Source: a candidate division Zixibacteria bacterium SM23_81 (GTDB lineage Bacteria > SM23-81). From it: DNA of 31,992 nucleotides. A program made the translations under genes and the position numbers. Below, in pieces: positions 1 through 8,801 of the stretch. Every line of letters begins with the position of its first letter. Positions within the stretch are counted from its first letter, which is position 1. The notes beneath the pieces are model-generated. The model was given only the letters and a program-made list of their open reading frames with translations, was not told the origin of the DNA and ran no database searches. The stretch is from assembly GCA_001304015.1 (NCBI GenBank), contig LJUY01000024.1:1-31992 (forward strand), written 5' to 3'.

Positions 1-249
1 ACCAAGGAGGAGGGGGGTCGGCACACGCCGTTTTTCAATGGGTATCGGCCGCAGTTTTATTTTCGGACCACGGATGTGACCGGGACGGTGAAGTTGCCTG
101 AGGGTGTGGAAATGGTGATGCCCGGAGATAATACGCGTTTGGAGGTGGAGTTGATCACGCCTATTGCCATGGAGAAGGAGCTGCGGTTTGCCATTCGGGA
201 AGGTGGTCGCACCGTAGGTGCCGGTGTCGTTTCCGAAGTCATAGAGTAG
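1..249 (+). CDS. tuf: Elongation factor Tu, C-terminal fragment
   Basis: The window opens inside this gene; only the last 82 codons are present, ending in TAG. The translation (…[20 protein letters not shown]…, then …[23 protein letters not shown]) is the C-terminal beta-barrel domain 3 of EF-Tu, the GTPase that brings aminoacyl-tRNA to the ribosome. The RTTDVTG and [12 protein letters not shown] segments are highly conserved in the family. It sits 42 bp upstream of rpsJ, the usual str-to-S10 junction. The GTPase domain lies outside the window. Confidence 0.97.
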   Translation, partial: TKEEGGRHTPFFNGYRPQFYFRTTDVTGTVKLPEGVEMVMPGDNTRLEVELITPIAMEKELRFAIREGGRTVGAGVVSEVIE

Positions 250-291
250 CGTTGTTCTTCTTAAAGCTGGAAAAAACAACAGGAGTTCAGC

Positions 292-600
292 GTGCCAGGA
301 CAGAGAATACGTATTCGCTTGAAGGCTTATGATCATGCCATGTTAGATAGGTCCACGGGCGAAATCGTTCGCACCGCGAAACGAACGGGCGCGAAAATCT
401 CAGGCCCAATTCCTTTGCCCACGAAAAAGACCGTCTACACAGTGTTAAGATCGCCTCATGTGGATAAGAAATCTCGAGAGCAATTCGAAATGCGCATCCA
501 TAAGAGGCTCATCGACATCGTCGAGGCCACCCCCAAGACCATAGAAGCTCTCATGGGGTTGGATCTTCCTGCCGGAGTAGACGTGGAGATCAAGGCCTGA
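292..600 (+). CDS. rpsJ: 30S ribosomal protein S10
   Basis: Protein of 102 residues, the normal S10 length, beginning with GTG behind an AGGAG ribosome binding site at 281-285. The core …[14 protein letters not shown]… and the …[29 protein letters not shown]… segment are diagnostic of S10, which sits in the 30S head and in other bacteria also takes part in NusB-dependent antitermination. It is the first gene of the S10 operon section, 42 bp after tuf and 27 bp before rplC. No separate promoter or S10-type leader is visible in the short gap, so it is probably cotranscribed with tuf. Confidence 0.98.
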   Translation: MPGQRIRIRLKAYDHAMLDRSTGEIVRTAKRTGAKISGPIPLPTKKTVYTVLRSPHVDKKSREQFEMRIHKRLIDIVEATPKTIEALMGLDLPAGVDVEIKA

Positions 601-627
601 GGTTAAAGACGAGGATTTTGTTAAGAG

Positions 628-1632
628 ATGATCGGACTCATTGGCAGAAAAGTGGGGATGACGCGCCTCTTCGGTCAAGATGGGAAATCTCTTGCTGTGA
701 CCGCCATTCTCGCGGGCCCCTGTTACGTCATCCAGATAAGGACCGACGAACGGGAAGGTTACCAGGCTGTTCAATTGGGGGCTTTTGATCGGCGTAAAAA
801 GCTGGTTAGGAAACCACAGAGAGGACATTTCGCCAAGGCGGGAGTAGAGCCCAAGGCCAAATTGGCTGAATTTAGGGTGGCAAACACGGATCTGTACCAG
901 CCGGGTCAGGAGCTTCGAGTCGATATCTTTGCGGGGGGCGATCGTGTTAATGTTGTGGGAACCTCAAAGGGCAAAGGCTTCGCGGGAGCAGTGAAAAGGT
1001 GGGGTTTCGCCGGAGGGCCTAAAAGTCATGGTCAATCTGATCGCCACAGAGCACCTGGTTCTATAGGCGGTGCCTCTTGGCCATCCCGTGTGTGGAAGGG
1101 GATGAAGATGGCCGGCAGGATGGGCTCCGAAAGGATCACAGTTCGGAATTTAGAGGTGGTAAAGGTTGACCTGGAACATAACCTGGTGATGGTGAAAGGA
1201 GCCGTGCCAGGGGCGCGTAACGGCTACGTGTTGATTCAACGAACCACCGAGCTGAAATCGCTGCCCTCGGATTCTGAGGTGGTGGAGACGACGGAGAAAG
1301 AGGCTCAGGCGCAGGAGAAAACCCAGGAGGAACCTACTCCGGTTGTGGGAAAGACCGAGGTTCCTAGTTCGACACAAGAAAAAGCTCCTCGTGAGGATGT
1401 TTCCGACGAGGTGGATGAAGCTCCGGCGAGAAAGGAAGCTTCGCACAAGAAGTCTGTCGACAAGACCAAACCGGAGGAGAAAGCCAAGAAGGACTCCTCC
1501 AAGGAGACTGCTTCTCAAAAAACAGAGGCGGAGGCTCCCGTCTCCTCCCAAGGGAAAGTCTCCCAAGACATGGACCAGAGCACAGAAGTCTCGCCGAAGA
1601 GAAAATCGACCGGCGAGAAAAAGGAAGGGTAG
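628..1632 (+). CDS. rplC: 50S ribosomal protein L3 with long C-terminal extension
   Basis: Residues 1-208 form a complete bacterial L3: start MIGLIGRKVGMTR, the central GTSKGKGFAGAVKRWGFAGGPKSHG loop that reaches toward the peptidyl-transferase centre, and GRMGSERITVRNL near the end of the core. Bacterial L3 is usually about 205-220 residues; this one has 334. The extra 126 residues (about 209-334) are low in complexity and rich in E, K, S, T, P and Q, with no hydrophobic core, so probably disordered. The reading frame stays open to a TAG directly abutting the rplD ATG, so the tail is not an obvious frameshift product. L3 helps start 50S assembly. The tail's function is unknown. Confidence 0.96.
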   Translation: MIGLIGRKVGMTRLFGQDGKSLAVTAILAGPCYVIQIRTDEREGYQAVQLGAFDRRKKLVRKPQRGHFAKAGVEPKAKLAEFRVANTDLYQPGQELRVDIFAGGDRVNVVGTSKGKGFAGAVKRWGFAGGPKSHGQSDRHRAPGSIGGASWPSRVWKGMKMAGRMGSERITVRNLEVVKVDLEHNLVMVKGAVPGARNGYVLIQRTTELKSLPSDSEVVETTEKEAQAQEKTQEEPTPVVGKTEVPSSTQEKAPREDVSDEVDEAPARKEASHKKSVDKTKPEEKAKKDSSKETASQKTEAEAPVSSQGKVSQDMDQSTEVSPKRKSTGEKKEG

Positions 1633-2262
1633 ATGGCCAAAGCGAAAACTTACACCTCTCAGGGTCAAGAGAAGAACGAGTTGGATCTTCCGGACGAACT
1701 TTTCGGCATCAAGCCTCACCAGGCGGCTCTGTATAGTGCAGTGAGGGTTTATTTAGCCAATGCCCGCAGGGGGACTGCGTCCACCAAGGGACGCTCAGAG
1801 GTAAGAGGTGGAGGAGCCAAGCCCTGGAGGCAAAAAGGGACAGGTCGGGCACGAGCTGGCACAAATCGCTCTCCACTATGGGTGGGTGGTGGGGTGACCT
1901 TTGGCCCCAAACCTCGTCAACACCGTCTGAAGTTGCCACATAAAGTGGTCCGTTTAGCCCTGAAGTCCGCCCTTTCTTCTTGTGCTCAGGACGGAAGAGT
2001 AGTTCTGCTCGAGGATCCGACACTGGAATCTCCCAAAACCAAAGCCCTTCATGAGATCTTAGCCAACATGGGATTTTCCAAGGGGAAAAGGCTGTTGGTT
2101 CTGGATGGATATGATGAGAACTTGTTCAAATCCGGTCAAAATATTCCTGGATTGGTGCTCAGAACGGCCAATGCGGTTCACGCCTATGATGTGTTGAATA
2201 GCGACCATGTGATCATCACCCACAAGGCGCTGCAGAAGATGGAGGAGGTGTTCTCAGGTTGA
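1633..2262 (+). CDS. rplD: 50S ribosomal protein L4
   Basis: Protein of 209 residues starting at ATG directly after the rplC stop; its GGAAGG binding site lies inside the last rplC codons. The segment …[36 protein letters not shown]… is the conserved L4 extended loop that lines the nascent-peptide exit tunnel with L22. In E. coli L4 also represses its own operon through the S10 leader; no such leader was recognised here. Its TGA overlaps the rplW TTG start by 4 bp, which suggests translational coupling. Confidence 0.97.
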   Translation: MAKAKTYTSQGQEKNELDLPDELFGIKPHQAALYSAVRVYLANARRGTASTKGRSEVRGGGAKPWRQKGTGRARAGTNRSPLWVGGGVTFGPKPRQHRLKLPHKVVRLALKSALSSCAQDGRVVLLEDPTLESPKTKALHEILANMGFSKGKRLLVLDGYDENLFKSGQNIPGLVLRTANAVHAYDVLNSDHVIITHKALQKMEEVFSG

Positions 2263-2549
2263 AGGCGCCCAGGGAGATTATTGTACGCCCCTTAATTACG
2301 GAAAAGGGAAACTTGCTCAAGGAACGCGGGAATCAGTATCTCTTCAAGGTGGACCGAAGGGCGAATAAGATTGAGATTAAAAGGGCCATCGAGGAGATTT
2401 TCGGAGTCCATATCACTTCTGTGAAGACCATCCGTATGCCAGGAAAAAAGAAACGAATGGGTCGGTTTGAGGGAAGACGCCCGGACTGGAAGAAGGCCGT
2501 CGTGACCGTAAGAGAAGGTGAGAGCATAGAGCTCTTTGAAGGCGTCTAA
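2259..2549 (+). CDS. rplW: 50S ribosomal protein L23
   Basis: Protein of 96 residues with a TTG start that overlaps the rplD stop. The pattern [16 protein letters not shown], …[31 protein letters not shown]… and …GKKKRMGR… is typical L23. L23 sits at the tunnel exit and is the docking site for trigger factor and SRP. Length matches the family. The start is fixed by the absence of an earlier in-frame codon compatible with L23 homologues and by the GGAGG inside the end of rplD (about 2243-2247). Confidence 0.96.
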   Translation: MKAPREIIVRPLITEKGNLLKERGNQYLFKVDRRANKIEIKRAIEEIFGVHITSVKTIRMPGKKKRMGRFEGRRPDWKKAVVTVREGESIELFEGV

Positions 2550-2574
2550 ACCGTTAAATTAGTTGTCATTATTA

Positions 2575-2588
2575 CCCCCCGGGGGGGG
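2575..2588 (+). other. C6G8 homopolymer junction upstream of rplB
   Basis: Six C are followed directly by eight G in the 52-bp gap between rplW and rplB. The run lies 14-27 bp before the L2 ATG, where a normal ribosome binding site is missing. The G part may pair weakly with the anti-Shine-Dalgarno pyrimidines, but spacing is long. It may also be a place where the assembly miscounted a homopolymer. Function unknown. Confidence 0.5.
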
Positions 2589-2601
2589 ACTGGATAAAGA
2601 A

Positions 2602-3426
2602 ATGAGCCTTAAAAAGTTTCGACCGACCACGCCAAGCCAGCGCTTCAAGGCCAGCTCTTCATTTGAGGAAATCACAGCCAAGAAGCCGCACAAACCTCTC
2701 CTTAGGGCATTGAAGAAATCAGGAGGCCGAAACAATCAGGGACACACCACGGTACGACACCGCGGTGGTGGTCACAAACGGTTTTATCGCGTGGTCGATT
2801 TCAAGCGGGACAAACCGGGAATCCCGGCGAAGGTTGCTACCATCGAGTACGATCCAAACAGGGGGGCCCGAATAGCTCTTCTGCATTACCGGGATGGAGA
2901 AAAGCGGTACATGATCGCTCCATTGGATCTTAAGGTGGGTCAGGAGGTTATATCAGGGCCAAAGGCAGAAGTGAGAGTTGGCAACTGCATGCCCTTGAAG
3001 AGAATACCGCTGGGCACGGAGATCCATAATATCGAGCTGAAGCCCCGCCGAGGTGGTCAAATCGCCCGCGGGGCTGGCGCATCCGCCCAACTGATGGCTA
3101 AAGAAGGTGGATTTGCCCTGATTAAACTTCCCTCTGGCGAACTGAGACAGATTCCCTTGGAATGCTACGCCACAATTGGCCAAGTGGGCAATGTGGAGCA
3201 TGAGGGTGTCGCCATGGGTAAGGCGGGGAAAGCCCGCTGGGTGGGGAAAAGGCCTCGGGTGCGAGGGGTTGCCATGAATCCTGTGGACCATCCCTTGGGT
3301 GGTGGCGAGGGTAAAAGCTCCGGGGGGCGTCATCCCTGCACGCCCTGGGGGAATCCCACAAAGGGATATAAGACCAGAAAACGTCGTAAAGATTCGGACA
3401 GGTTTATTGTCAAGAGGCGAGGCTAG
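2602..3426 (+). CDS. rplB: 50S ribosomal protein L2
   Basis: Protein of 274 residues from ATG 2602 ([14 protein letters not shown]), the normal L2 length and N-terminus; an upstream in-frame TTG at 2563 would add 13 unconserved residues across a C/G run and is not preferred. Family signatures include [19 protein letters not shown], …[12 protein letters not shown]… and …[10 protein letters not shown]…, with the conserved His of the peptidyl-transferase-adjacent loop retained. L2 is needed for subunit association and peptide-bond formation. No clear Shine-Dalgarno sequence precedes the start; a run of six C and eight G lies 14 bp upstream instead. Confidence 0.96.
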   Translation: MSLKKFRPTTPSQRFKASSSFEEITAKKPHKPLLRALKKSGGRNNQGHTTVRHRGGGHKRFYRVVDFKRDKPGIPAKVATIEYDPNRGARIALLHYRDGEKRYMIAPLDLKVGQEVISGPKAEVRVGNCMPLKRIPLGTEIHNIELKPRRGGQIARGAGASAQLMAKEGGFALIKLPSGELRQIPLECYATIGQVGNVEHEGVAMGKAGKARWVGKRPRVRGVAMNPVDHPLGGGEGKSSGGRHPCTPWGNPTKGYKTRKRRKDSDRFIVKRRG

Positions 3427-3464
3427 TCGGTGTCGCCGCCGATCTTTTCTGAAGAGGGTGCCAG

Positions 3465-3752
3465 ATGTCACGTTCCATCAAAAAGGGTCCATACATAGAT
3501 CCAAAGCTGTTGAAGAAGATCACGGCCATGAATAGAAGTGGCGAAAAGAAAGTCCTCAAAACATGGGCACGATCTTCGACCATATCGCCTGAGTTCGTGG
3601 GACACACTTTGGCCATCCATAACGGAAACAAGTTCATTCCTGTCTATATATCGGAGAACATGGTAGGTCATAAATTGGGAGAATTCTCGCCCACCAGGAC
3701 TTTTCGTGGTCACAGCGGGAGATTGACGGCCCGGCCAACGGCGCTGAAATAA
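3465..3752 (+). CDS. rpsS: 30S ribosomal protein S19
   Basis: Protein of 95 residues starting [16 protein letters not shown], with the S19 signature …[18 protein letters not shown]… near the C-terminus. S19 binds 16S rRNA in the 30S head together with S13. The ATG is preceded by a GAAGAGGG binding site at 3451-3458. It is located between rplB and rplV, the universal S10-operon order. Confidence 0.97.
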   Translation: MSRSIKKGPYIDPKLLKKITAMNRSGEKKVLKTWARSSTISPEFVGHTLAIHNGNKFIPVYISENMVGHKLGEFSPTRTFRGHSGRLTARPTALK

Positions 3753-3798
3753 TTGAGGTGACCCTAGTCTTTTGCTTTCGTGTTGAGGAGATGGGCTC

Positions 3799-4143
3799 AT
3801 GCAGGCCAGAGCAGTTGCCAGATATGTCAGGACCTCGCCAAGGAAAATGAGAAGAGTGGTGGATATGGTGCGCGGGGAGCCGGTGCAGAAGGCGCTCAAT
3901 ATTCTAAGCTTCATGTCCCAAACCGCTTCGATTCCCGTTATCAAGACCATCCAGTCTGCATCAGCGAATGCCATCAATATTGCTGGTCCCAATTTGCACA
4001 TCGAAGATCTATATGTGAAGGAAGCTTATGTGAATCAGGGCCCTACCTTGAGGAGGTTTCGACCTCGGGCTATGGGACGAGCCTCCAGAATTCGCAAGAG
4101 GACAAGCCATCTCACTATTGTGGTGGCCGATCGCCAAGCATAA
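3799..4143 (+). CDS. rplV: 50S ribosomal protein L22
   Basis: Protein of 114 residues, usual for L22, beginning MQARAVARYVRTSPRKMRRVVDMVRG. The C-terminal …GPTLRRFRPRAMGRASRIRKRTSHLTIVV… is the conserved beta-hairpin that reaches into the exit tunnel and is a known site of macrolide-resistance changes in other bacteria; no deletion is evident here. A GAGGAG site precedes the ATG. A 142-residue open frame at 3780-4208 in another frame is a shadow of this gene. Confidence 0.97.
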   Translation: MQARAVARYVRTSPRKMRRVVDMVRGEPVQKALNILSFMSQTASIPVIKTIQSASANAINIAGPNLHIEDLYVKEAYVNQGPTLRRFRPRAMGRASRIRKRTSHLTIVVADRQA

Positions 4144-4164
4144 TTTTCTGTAGGAGGTTATCTT

Positions 4165-4890
4165 TTGGGACAAAAGACGAACCCAGTGGGCCTGCGTTTA
4201 GGGATTAACAAAACCTGGGATTCTCGTTGGTTTTCCATCCCCAAGTATGCAGAATTGCTTCAAGAAGACTTCACTATAAGAAATTACATTAAGAATCGAC
4301 TGCAAAGAGCTGGGGTGGCGAAAGTTGAGATACAGAGGGCACCCAAGAGGATTACCATAGATATCCACACTGCTCGGCCTGGCATCGTCATCGGAAGAAG
4401 GGGAATCGAGGTGGAGCGCCTCAAAGAGGAGCTTCAGCATCTGACGAAAAAGGACATTTACATTAACATCCAGGAGATTAAACGGCCAGAGTTGGATGCC
4501 TATTTGGTGGCCGAGAGCGTGGCCCGGCAACTTGAGCAGAGGGTTTCGTTTCGACGGGCACTGAAAAAAACGGTGTCGTCCACCATGCGGATGGGAGCCC
4601 AGGGGATCCGGATTGCTTGCTCCGGACGCTTGGGGGGTGCTGAGATGGCCAGAAGGGCGCAGTATCATGAGGGAAGAGTGCCGCTTCATACTTTGAGGGC
4701 GGACATCGACTTTGCCAGAGTGACGGCCCAAACCACTTACGGATGTATTGGAGTTAAGGTTTGGATCTGCAAAGGTGAAGTGCTCAGCAAAGAAGACACT
4801 CAGGAGCCTGGATCGGTCCCGGGACGGAAGAGGGGATCAGGGGGACGGAAAGCCGTCAAGGGTGGACGGGGACGGCCCCAAGAGCGATAA
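4165..4890 (+). CDS. rpsC: 30S ribosomal protein S3 with Gly/Arg-rich tail
   Basis: Protein of 241 residues with a TTG start ([23 protein letters not shown]) behind a clear AGGAGG at 4152-4157. It has the N-terminal KH domain with the …[17 protein letters not shown]… GxxG loop at about 72-80 and the C-terminal S3 domain …[21 protein letters not shown]…[12 protein letters not shown]…. S3 lines the mRNA entry and helps unwind mRNA. After the family core the last ~35 residues are rich in G, R and K, a moderate extension also seen in some phyla. Confidence 0.97.
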   Translation: MGQKTNPVGLRLGINKTWDSRWFSIPKYAELLQEDFTIRNYIKNRLQRAGVAKVEIQRAPKRITIDIHTARPGIVIGRRGIEVERLKEELQHLTKKDIYINIQEIKRPELDAYLVAESVARQLEQRVSFRRALKKTVSSTMRMGAQGIRIACSGRLGGAEMARRAQYHEGRVPLHTLRADIDFARVTAQTTYGCIGVKVWICKGEVLSKEDTQEPGSVPGRKRGSGGRKAVKGGRGRPQER

Positions 4891-4902
4891 GGAGATGGGG
4901 CT

Positions 4903-5325
4903 ATGCTGATGCCCAAAAGGGTCAAGCACCGAAAAGAGCAGCGAGGCCGAAGGCGCGGGCAAGCGAACCGTGGCAACGAGGTGGACTTCGGCGAATATGG
5001 ACTACAGGCTCAGGAACCGGCCTGGTTGACCACTCGCCAAATCGAGGCGGCGCGGGTAGCCATGACTCGCCACATAAAAAGGGGTGGCAAGGTTTGGATA
5101 CGTATTTTCCCTAGCAAGCCAGTGACGGCGAAGCCCGCAGAAACCAGAATGGGCAAAGGAAAAGGTTCCCCAGAGGATTGGGTGGCTGTGGTGAAGCCCG
5201 GGAGAGTTCTATTCGAGCTCAGCGGGGTGACCCAAGAATTGGCCAAAGAAGCCCTCCGGCTGGCCGGTCAAAAACTTCCCATCAAGACGAAATTCGTTTC
5301 CAGACGTGAATTTTGGGGGGATTGA
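4903..5325 (+). CDS. rplP: 50S ribosomal protein L16
   Basis: Protein of 140 residues ([19 protein letters not shown]…). ATG 4903 has GGAG at 4891-4894 with good spacing; an ATG two codons later (4909, MPKRVKHRK) matches most homologues and cannot be excluded. The segments …[41 protein letters not shown]… and …[20 protein letters not shown]… identify L16, which organises the A-site tRNA region of the 50S subunit. The arginine in the GKGSPE-adjacent loop region is intact. Confidence 0.97.
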   Translation: MLMPKRVKHRKEQRGRRRGQANRGNEVDFGEYGLQAQEPAWLTTRQIEAARVAMTRHIKRGGKVWIRIFPSKPVTAKPAETRMGKGKGSPEDWVAVVKPGRVLFELSGVTQELAKEALRLAGQKLPIKTKFVSRREFWGD

Positions 5326-5331
5326 GAGAGC

Positions 5332-5559
5332 ATGAAGCCCGAGCAGATCCGTGAGAAAAGCAACGAGGAGCTCGTTCAGCTGCGAGACGATCTTCTGGAG
5401 GAGCTGTTCAATTTGCGATTTCAGTTAGTCTCTCGTCAGCTGGACAACCCGCTGCGCATAAGGTCGGTGCGTAAAGACTTGGCCAGAGTGAAGACCATCA
5501 TGCAAGAGCGGCGTTTCGCCAAGGAAGAGCAGACCACTCAGAAGAACGAGGGAGAATAG
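5332..5559 (+). CDS. rpmC: 50S ribosomal protein L29
   Basis: Protein of 75 residues, slightly longer than the 60-70 usual for L29. The helical hairpin pattern [32 protein letters not shown]…[22 protein letters not shown] is characteristic. L29 binds at the polypeptide exit next to L23. A short charged tail ([14 protein letters not shown]) extends beyond the core. It lies 6 bp after rplP and 3 bp before rpsQ. Confidence 0.95.
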   Translation: MKPEQIREKSNEELVQLRDDLLEELFNLRFQLVSRQLDNPLRIRSVRKDLARVKTIMQERRFAKEEQTTQKNEGE

Positions 5560-5562
5560 GTC

Positions 5563-5844
5563 ATGGCAGACCAGGAGCAGGGGGGCGTTTTGCAGCGGGG
5601 CCAAAGAAAGGTGATGGTGGGCAAAGTCGTAAGCGATAAGATGGATAAAACCGTCGTCGTCTTAGTGGAAAGGCTGCAGATGCATCCCCTCTACGGAAGA
5701 GTCATGAAAAGGTCGAAGAAGCTGGTAGCTCACGACGAGAAGAATCAGTGCCATGTCGGCGATCTCATAAAAGTTATGGAGACCAGACCTCTTAGTAGGA
5801 GAAAGCGGTGGCGGGTAGTGGAAATTCAAGAGAAGGCCCAGTAG
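5563..5844 (+). CDS. rpsQ: 30S ribosomal protein S17
   Basis: Protein of 93 residues. The OB-fold core is recognisable in …[46 protein letters not shown]…, followed by …[24 protein letters not shown]17 is a primary 16S rRNA binder in the 30S body. About 15 residues precede the usual N-terminus; ATG 5563 is preferred because GGAG (5551-5554) stands at a good distance, though starts inside the KVMVGK region are possible. Confidence 0.96.
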   Translation: MADQEQGGVLQRGQRKVMVGKVVSDKMDKTVVVLVERLQMHPLYGRVMKRSKKLVAHDEKNQCHVGDLIKVMETRPLSRRKRWRVVEIQEKAQ

Positions 5845-5868
5845 AACAATGGGGTGGAGTGGAAGTCC

Positions 5869-6237
5869 ATGATCAAGGTGGAAACATCTCTCAATGTGGC
5901 AGATAATTCTGGAGCGAAGCGGATTCGTTGTATACACGTGTTGGGGGGATCGAATCGTCGTTGGGCCGGCGTAGGCGACATCATCGTCGTCAGCGTCAAA
6001 GCCGCTCTTCCCGGCAGCGCTGTGAAGAAGGGTGATGTGGGGAAAGCTGTTGTGGTCAGGACACGCAAAGGGATTCGTCGCCAAGACGGTTCCTACATAA
6101 GTTTTGGGGAAAATGCAGCAGTTTTGATCGACGAGCAGCGTGAGCCAAGGGGCACTCGCATATTCGGCCCGGTTGCTCGGGAGCTCAGGGAGAGACAATT
6201 TATGAAAATCATCTCCCTGGCTCCAGAAGTGCTTTAG
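5869..6237 (+). CDS. rplN: 50S ribosomal protein L14
   Basis: From ATG 5869 the protein has 122 residues ([21 protein letters not shown]…), exactly the common L14 length; a GTG five codons upstream is in frame but lies over the binding site (GGAG about 5856-5859). Signatures are VADNSGAK near the N-terminus and the conserved C-terminal …[21 protein letters not shown]14 contacts L19 and the 30S subunit at an intersubunit bridge and is the site where ribosome silencing factor binds. Confidence 0.97.
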   Translation: MIKVETSLNVADNSGAKRIRCIHVLGGSNRRWAGVGDIIVVSVKAALPGSAVKKGDVGKAVVVRTRKGIRRQDGSYISFGENAAVLIDEQREPRGTRIFGPVARELRERQFMKIISLAPEVL

Positions 6238-6279
6238 GACCTCATTCGGCAGGAGCTTTTCTTCAGGGAGACGAATGGC

Positions 6280-6591
6280 ATGAGGGTGCGTAAGGGCGAT
6301 ACGGTGGTCGTGATTTCCGGTAACGATCGAGGGAAGATGGGCAAGGTTTTGAAAGTGGAGCTCGATTCCGGCAGGATCATCGTAGAGGGCATTCACTTTA
6401 TTAAACGGCACACCAAACCCTCCCAGAGAAGCCAAAAAGGCGGTATCGTGGAGAAGGAAGCTCCTATTAAAGCCAGCAATGTGCTGGTGTACTGCCCAAA
6501 GTGCGATAAAGGTGTCCGAGTGGGGAAAAAAGCGCTGCAGGATGGTCGGCGAGTCCGTTTCTGCCGCCGGTGCGGCGAGATGTTCACGTAA
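6280..6591 (+). CDS. rplX: 50S ribosomal protein L24, zinc-ribbon form
   Basis: Protein of 103 residues with the N-terminal KOW motif ([24 protein letters not shown]). The C-terminal part has C72-x2-C75 and C95-x2-C98, a complete four-cysteine set that should bind zinc; many bacterial L24 proteins keep only part of it. L24 is one of the two assembly-initiator proteins of the 50S subunit. An AGGGAG site lies upstream, and rplE follows after 20 bp. Confidence 0.97.
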   Translation: MRVRKGDTVVVISGNDRGKMGKVLKVELDSGRIIVEGIHFIKRHTKPSQRSQKGGIVEKEAPIKASNVLVYCPKCDKGVRVGKKALQDGRRVRFCRRCGEMFT

Positions 6592-6611
6592 TTGCGGTTG
6601 AGGAAAAGAGG

Positions 6612-7154
6612 ATGGCACGGCTGAAGAAACTTTACAATGAAGAAGTCATACCGGCTTTGACCAAGAAGTTTAAATATAAAAATAAGATGCAGGTTCCCAG
6701 GCTGGAGAAGATCGTCATCAACATGGGCACGGGGGACGCACTGATCAATCCCAAATTTCTGGACGCCGCTATAGGGGATCTGGCGAGTATTGTGGGTCAG
6801 AAGCCAGCCATTACCAGGGCAAAGAAGTCTATCTCAAATTTCAAGCTGAGAGCGGGTATGGCAGTTGGTTGTCGTGTCACCTTGCGCCGAGAGAAGATGT
6901 TCGAGTTTTTCGACCGATTGGTCAACGTGACCATTCCCAGAATCAGGGATTTCAGAGGGGTGCCCACGAGATCCTTCGATGGTCGAGGTAACTATACGCT
7001 AGGCATCTCCGAACAAATCGTTTTTCCTGAAATCGACTACGACAGCGTGGAAAAAGTCCGAGGGATGGACATCACGGTGGTCACAACGGCCGAGACAGAT
7101 GAGGAAGGCATGGAATTGTTGAAACTTCTGGGCATGCCTTTTAGAGTTTCGTAA
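6612..7154 (+). CDS. rplE: 50S ribosomal protein L5
   Basis: ATG 6612 gives 180 residues ([20 protein letters not shown]…), the standard L5 length; an in-frame ATG at 6570 lies inside rplX and adds no conserved sequence. Family signatures: …[16 protein letters not shown]…, …[24 protein letters not shown]…, …[32 protein letters not shown]…. L5 binds 5S rRNA in the central protuberance and contacts P-site tRNA. An AAGAGG binding site directly precedes the start. Confidence 0.97.
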   Translation: MARLKKLYNEEVIPALTKKFKYKNKMQVPRLEKIVINMGTGDALINPKFLDAAIGDLASIVGQKPAITRAKKSISNFKLRAGMAVGCRVTLRREKMFEFFDRLVNVTIPRIRDFRGVPTRSFDGRGNYTLGISEQIVFPEIDYDSVEKVRGMDITVVTTAETDEEGMELLKLLGMPFRVS

Positions 7155-7164
7155 AGGGGGTTGT

Positions 7165-7350
7165 GTGGCCAAGAAGGCGCTCATCGAGAAATCGAGGCGA
7201 ACTCCCAGGTACGCTGTTCGCCGTCATCATCGTTGTCATCGCTGTGGTCGGCCGCGGGGATATCTCAGGAAGTTTGGCCTATGCCGGATTTGTTTCAGAG
7301 AACTGGCCTTGGAAGGAAAGATTCCTGGGGTGACCAAAGCCAGTTGGTAG
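7165..7350 (+). CDS. rpsN: 30S ribosomal protein S14, zinc (type Z)
   Basis: Short S14 of 61 residues with GTG start ([16 protein letters not shown]…). Cysteines C24-x2-C27 and C40-x2-C43 form the zinc-ribbon of the type-Z paralogue (also called rpsZ), whereas zinc-free S14 is about 100 residues. The C-terminal …[11 protein letters not shown] is invariant. S14 lies in the 30S head near S3 and S10. It has the usual place between rplE and rpsH. Confidence 0.97.
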   Translation: MAKKALIEKSRRTPRYAVRRHHRCHRCGRPRGYLRKFGLCRICFRELALEGKIPGVTKASW

Positions 7351-7397
7351 AGACCGAATAGAGGTTTGTACTTCATGTTGGCTTCGGGAGGAAGCTG

Positions 7398-7796
7398 ATG
7401 ACCATGACAGATCCCATAGCGGATATGTTGACTAGAATACGGAACGCTTGCAAGGCAAAATTCAAAAGGGTTGATATTCCAGCTTCCAAGTTAAAAAGGG
7501 AGATAGTCCGCATCCTCATGGAAGAGATGTACATAGGTAACTATAAAGTTATCGAGGATAATCGCCAAGGTATCATACGCGTGTATCTCAAGTATGACGA
7601 ACAGGAGCACAGCTCCATATCTGGCCTCGAAAGGATCAGCAAGCCAGGAAAGCGCGTTTACGCTGCGAAAGGCAAAATCCCCAGAGTGCAGAATGGCTTG
7701 GGAACGGCTATTATATCCACATCAAAGGGGGTTATAACTGATAGGGCTTGCCGAGAATTGGGTGTGGGGGGTGAGGTCCTGTGTTATGTGTGGTAA
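7398..7796 (+). CDS. rpsH: 30S ribosomal protein S8
   Basis: Protein of 132 residues, typical for S8. N-terminal [17 protein letters not shown] and C-terminal …[33 protein letters not shown] are diagnostic. S8 binds the central domain of 16S rRNA, and in E. coli it represses the spc operon by binding near rplE; no matching operator was tested for here. ATG has GGAGG about 9 bp upstream (7389-7393). Confidence 0.97.
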   Translation: MTMTDPIADMLTRIRNACKAKFKRVDIPASKLKREIVRILMEEMYIGNYKVIEDNRQGIIRVYLKYDEQEHSSISGLERISKPGKRVYAAKGKIPRVQNGLGTAIISTSKGVITDRACRELGVGGEVLCYVW

Positions 7797-7844
7797 AGAG
7801 GCTGGTGATGCTGCTCAACGATATATTTCATGGAGGTAAGGTGG

Positions 7845-8381
7845 GTGTCGAGAGTGGGACGCATGCCTATAGAGATTTCCCCTGATGTCAAGGTCGAGGT
7901 TCGCGACAACTCCGTGTCCATCGAAGGCCCCAAAGGGCGATTGGTTCAAACCATCCACCCTAGCATGACCGTAAAGGTAGAGGGTGCAGCACTTCTGGTT
8001 CAGAGGCCTTCCGAGAACAAACTTCACAAGTCATTGCATGGCCTGACCCGAACTCTCCTTTTCAACATGGTGGAAGGAGTGACCAAGGGACATCACAAGA
8101 ACCTCGAGATCCATGGGGTGGGTTATAGAGCTGATCTGCAGAAAGAAGTCTTGGTGCTGCAATTAGGTCTTTCGCATTCTATCGTTTTACGCCCGCCGGA
8201 GGGGATTCAAATTTCTGTGGACAAAGGCAACAAGATTTCTATTTCTGGCATCGACAAACAGTTAGTTGGACAGGTGGCCGCCAAAATCAGATCTTTCCGC
8301 CCCCCAGAGCCGTACAAAGGGAAGGGAATACGGTATGAGGGAGAGGTGGTGAGAAGGAAAGCTGGCAAAACTGGGGCCTAG
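7845..8381 (+). CDS. rplF: 50S ribosomal protein L6
   Basis: I place the start at GTG 7845, giving 178 residues beginning MSRVGRMPIEISPDVKVEV, which matches the usual L6 N-terminus. An in-frame ATG at 7830 is less likely because the GGAGG at 7832-7836 would fall inside it and is ideally placed for 7845. The two repeated L6 domains are visible, ending in …RSFRPPEPYKGKGIRYEGEVVRRKAGK…, the conserved signature. L6 sits near the sarcin-ricin loop and the GTPase centre. Confidence 0.96.
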   Translation: MSRVGRMPIEISPDVKVEVRDNSVSIEGPKGRLVQTIHPSMTVKVEGAALLVQRPSENKLHKSLHGLTRTLLFNMVEGVTKGHHKNLEIHGVGYRADLQKEVLVLQLGLSHSIVLRPPEGIQISVDKGNKISISGIDKQLVGQVAAKIRSFRPPEPYKGKGIRYEGEVVRRKAGKTGA

Positions 8382-8411
8382 GGAATCTTCAATAACAGGA
8401 GCGGCTTTGGA

Positions 8412-8786
8412 ATGCAGGAAAGAGCAAAGAAGCTCAAGCGGGCTCGCCATCGTAGGAAGTTGAGTGTTCGGAAAAAGATCTATGGAACGGCCGATCGTCC
8501 ACGTCTCTCTGTATATCGCAGCTTAAACCAGATTTACACTCAGCTCATCGACGATGACAAGCAGCGCACTCTCACAGCGGTATCCAGCCTTTCTCCGGAA
8601 GTTCGAAAGAGCTTGAAGGGCAAAAAGTCCAAGGTGGAAATTGGCAAGATGGTTGGACTCTTGCTGGCTAAAAAGGCGGCGGAGCAAGGCATAAAAAAAG
8701 TCGTGTTCGACCGTGGCCCCTATCTCTATCACGGACGCGTGAAGGCAGTGGCTCAGGGCGTGAGAGAGGGAGGCCTCGAGTTCTAG
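8412..8786 (+). CDS. rplR: 50S ribosomal protein L18
   Basis: Protein of 124 residues. After a basic N-terminus the conserved …[32 protein letters not shown]… and the C-terminal …[30 protein letters not shown] identify L18, which binds 5S rRNA with L5. It is in standard order between rplF and rpsE; the ATG has an AGGAG site somewhat far upstream (about 8396-8400). Confidence 0.97.
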   Translation: MQERAKKLKRARHRRKLSVRKKIYGTADRPRLSVYRSLNQIYTQLIDDDKQRTLTAVSSLSPEVRKSLKGKKSKVEIGKMVGLLLAKKAAEQGIKKVVFDRGPYLYHGRVKAVAQGVREGGLEF

Positions 8787-8801
8787 CTGGGCTCTTCGGG
8801 C

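Noticed and set aside
1255-1629. Frameshift or fused second gene as the explanation of the L3 extension
   Set aside because: No separate start with a binding site or known domain is present, the frame is continuous, and the composition is low complexity throughout.
1150-1719. Minus-strand open frame of 189 codons opposite the L3 tail
   Set aside because: Its leucine- and arginine-rich translation is the antisense of the low-complexity tail and resembles no protein.
3780-4208. 142-codon plus-strand frame overlapping rplV
   Set aside because: It is in another frame than the unmistakable L22 and shows no conserved features.
5662-6618. Long open frame of 318 codons on the minus strand across rpsQ, rplN and rplX
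   Set aside because: It lies opposite three certain ribosomal genes, has no family resemblance and no binding site; it is an antisense shadow.
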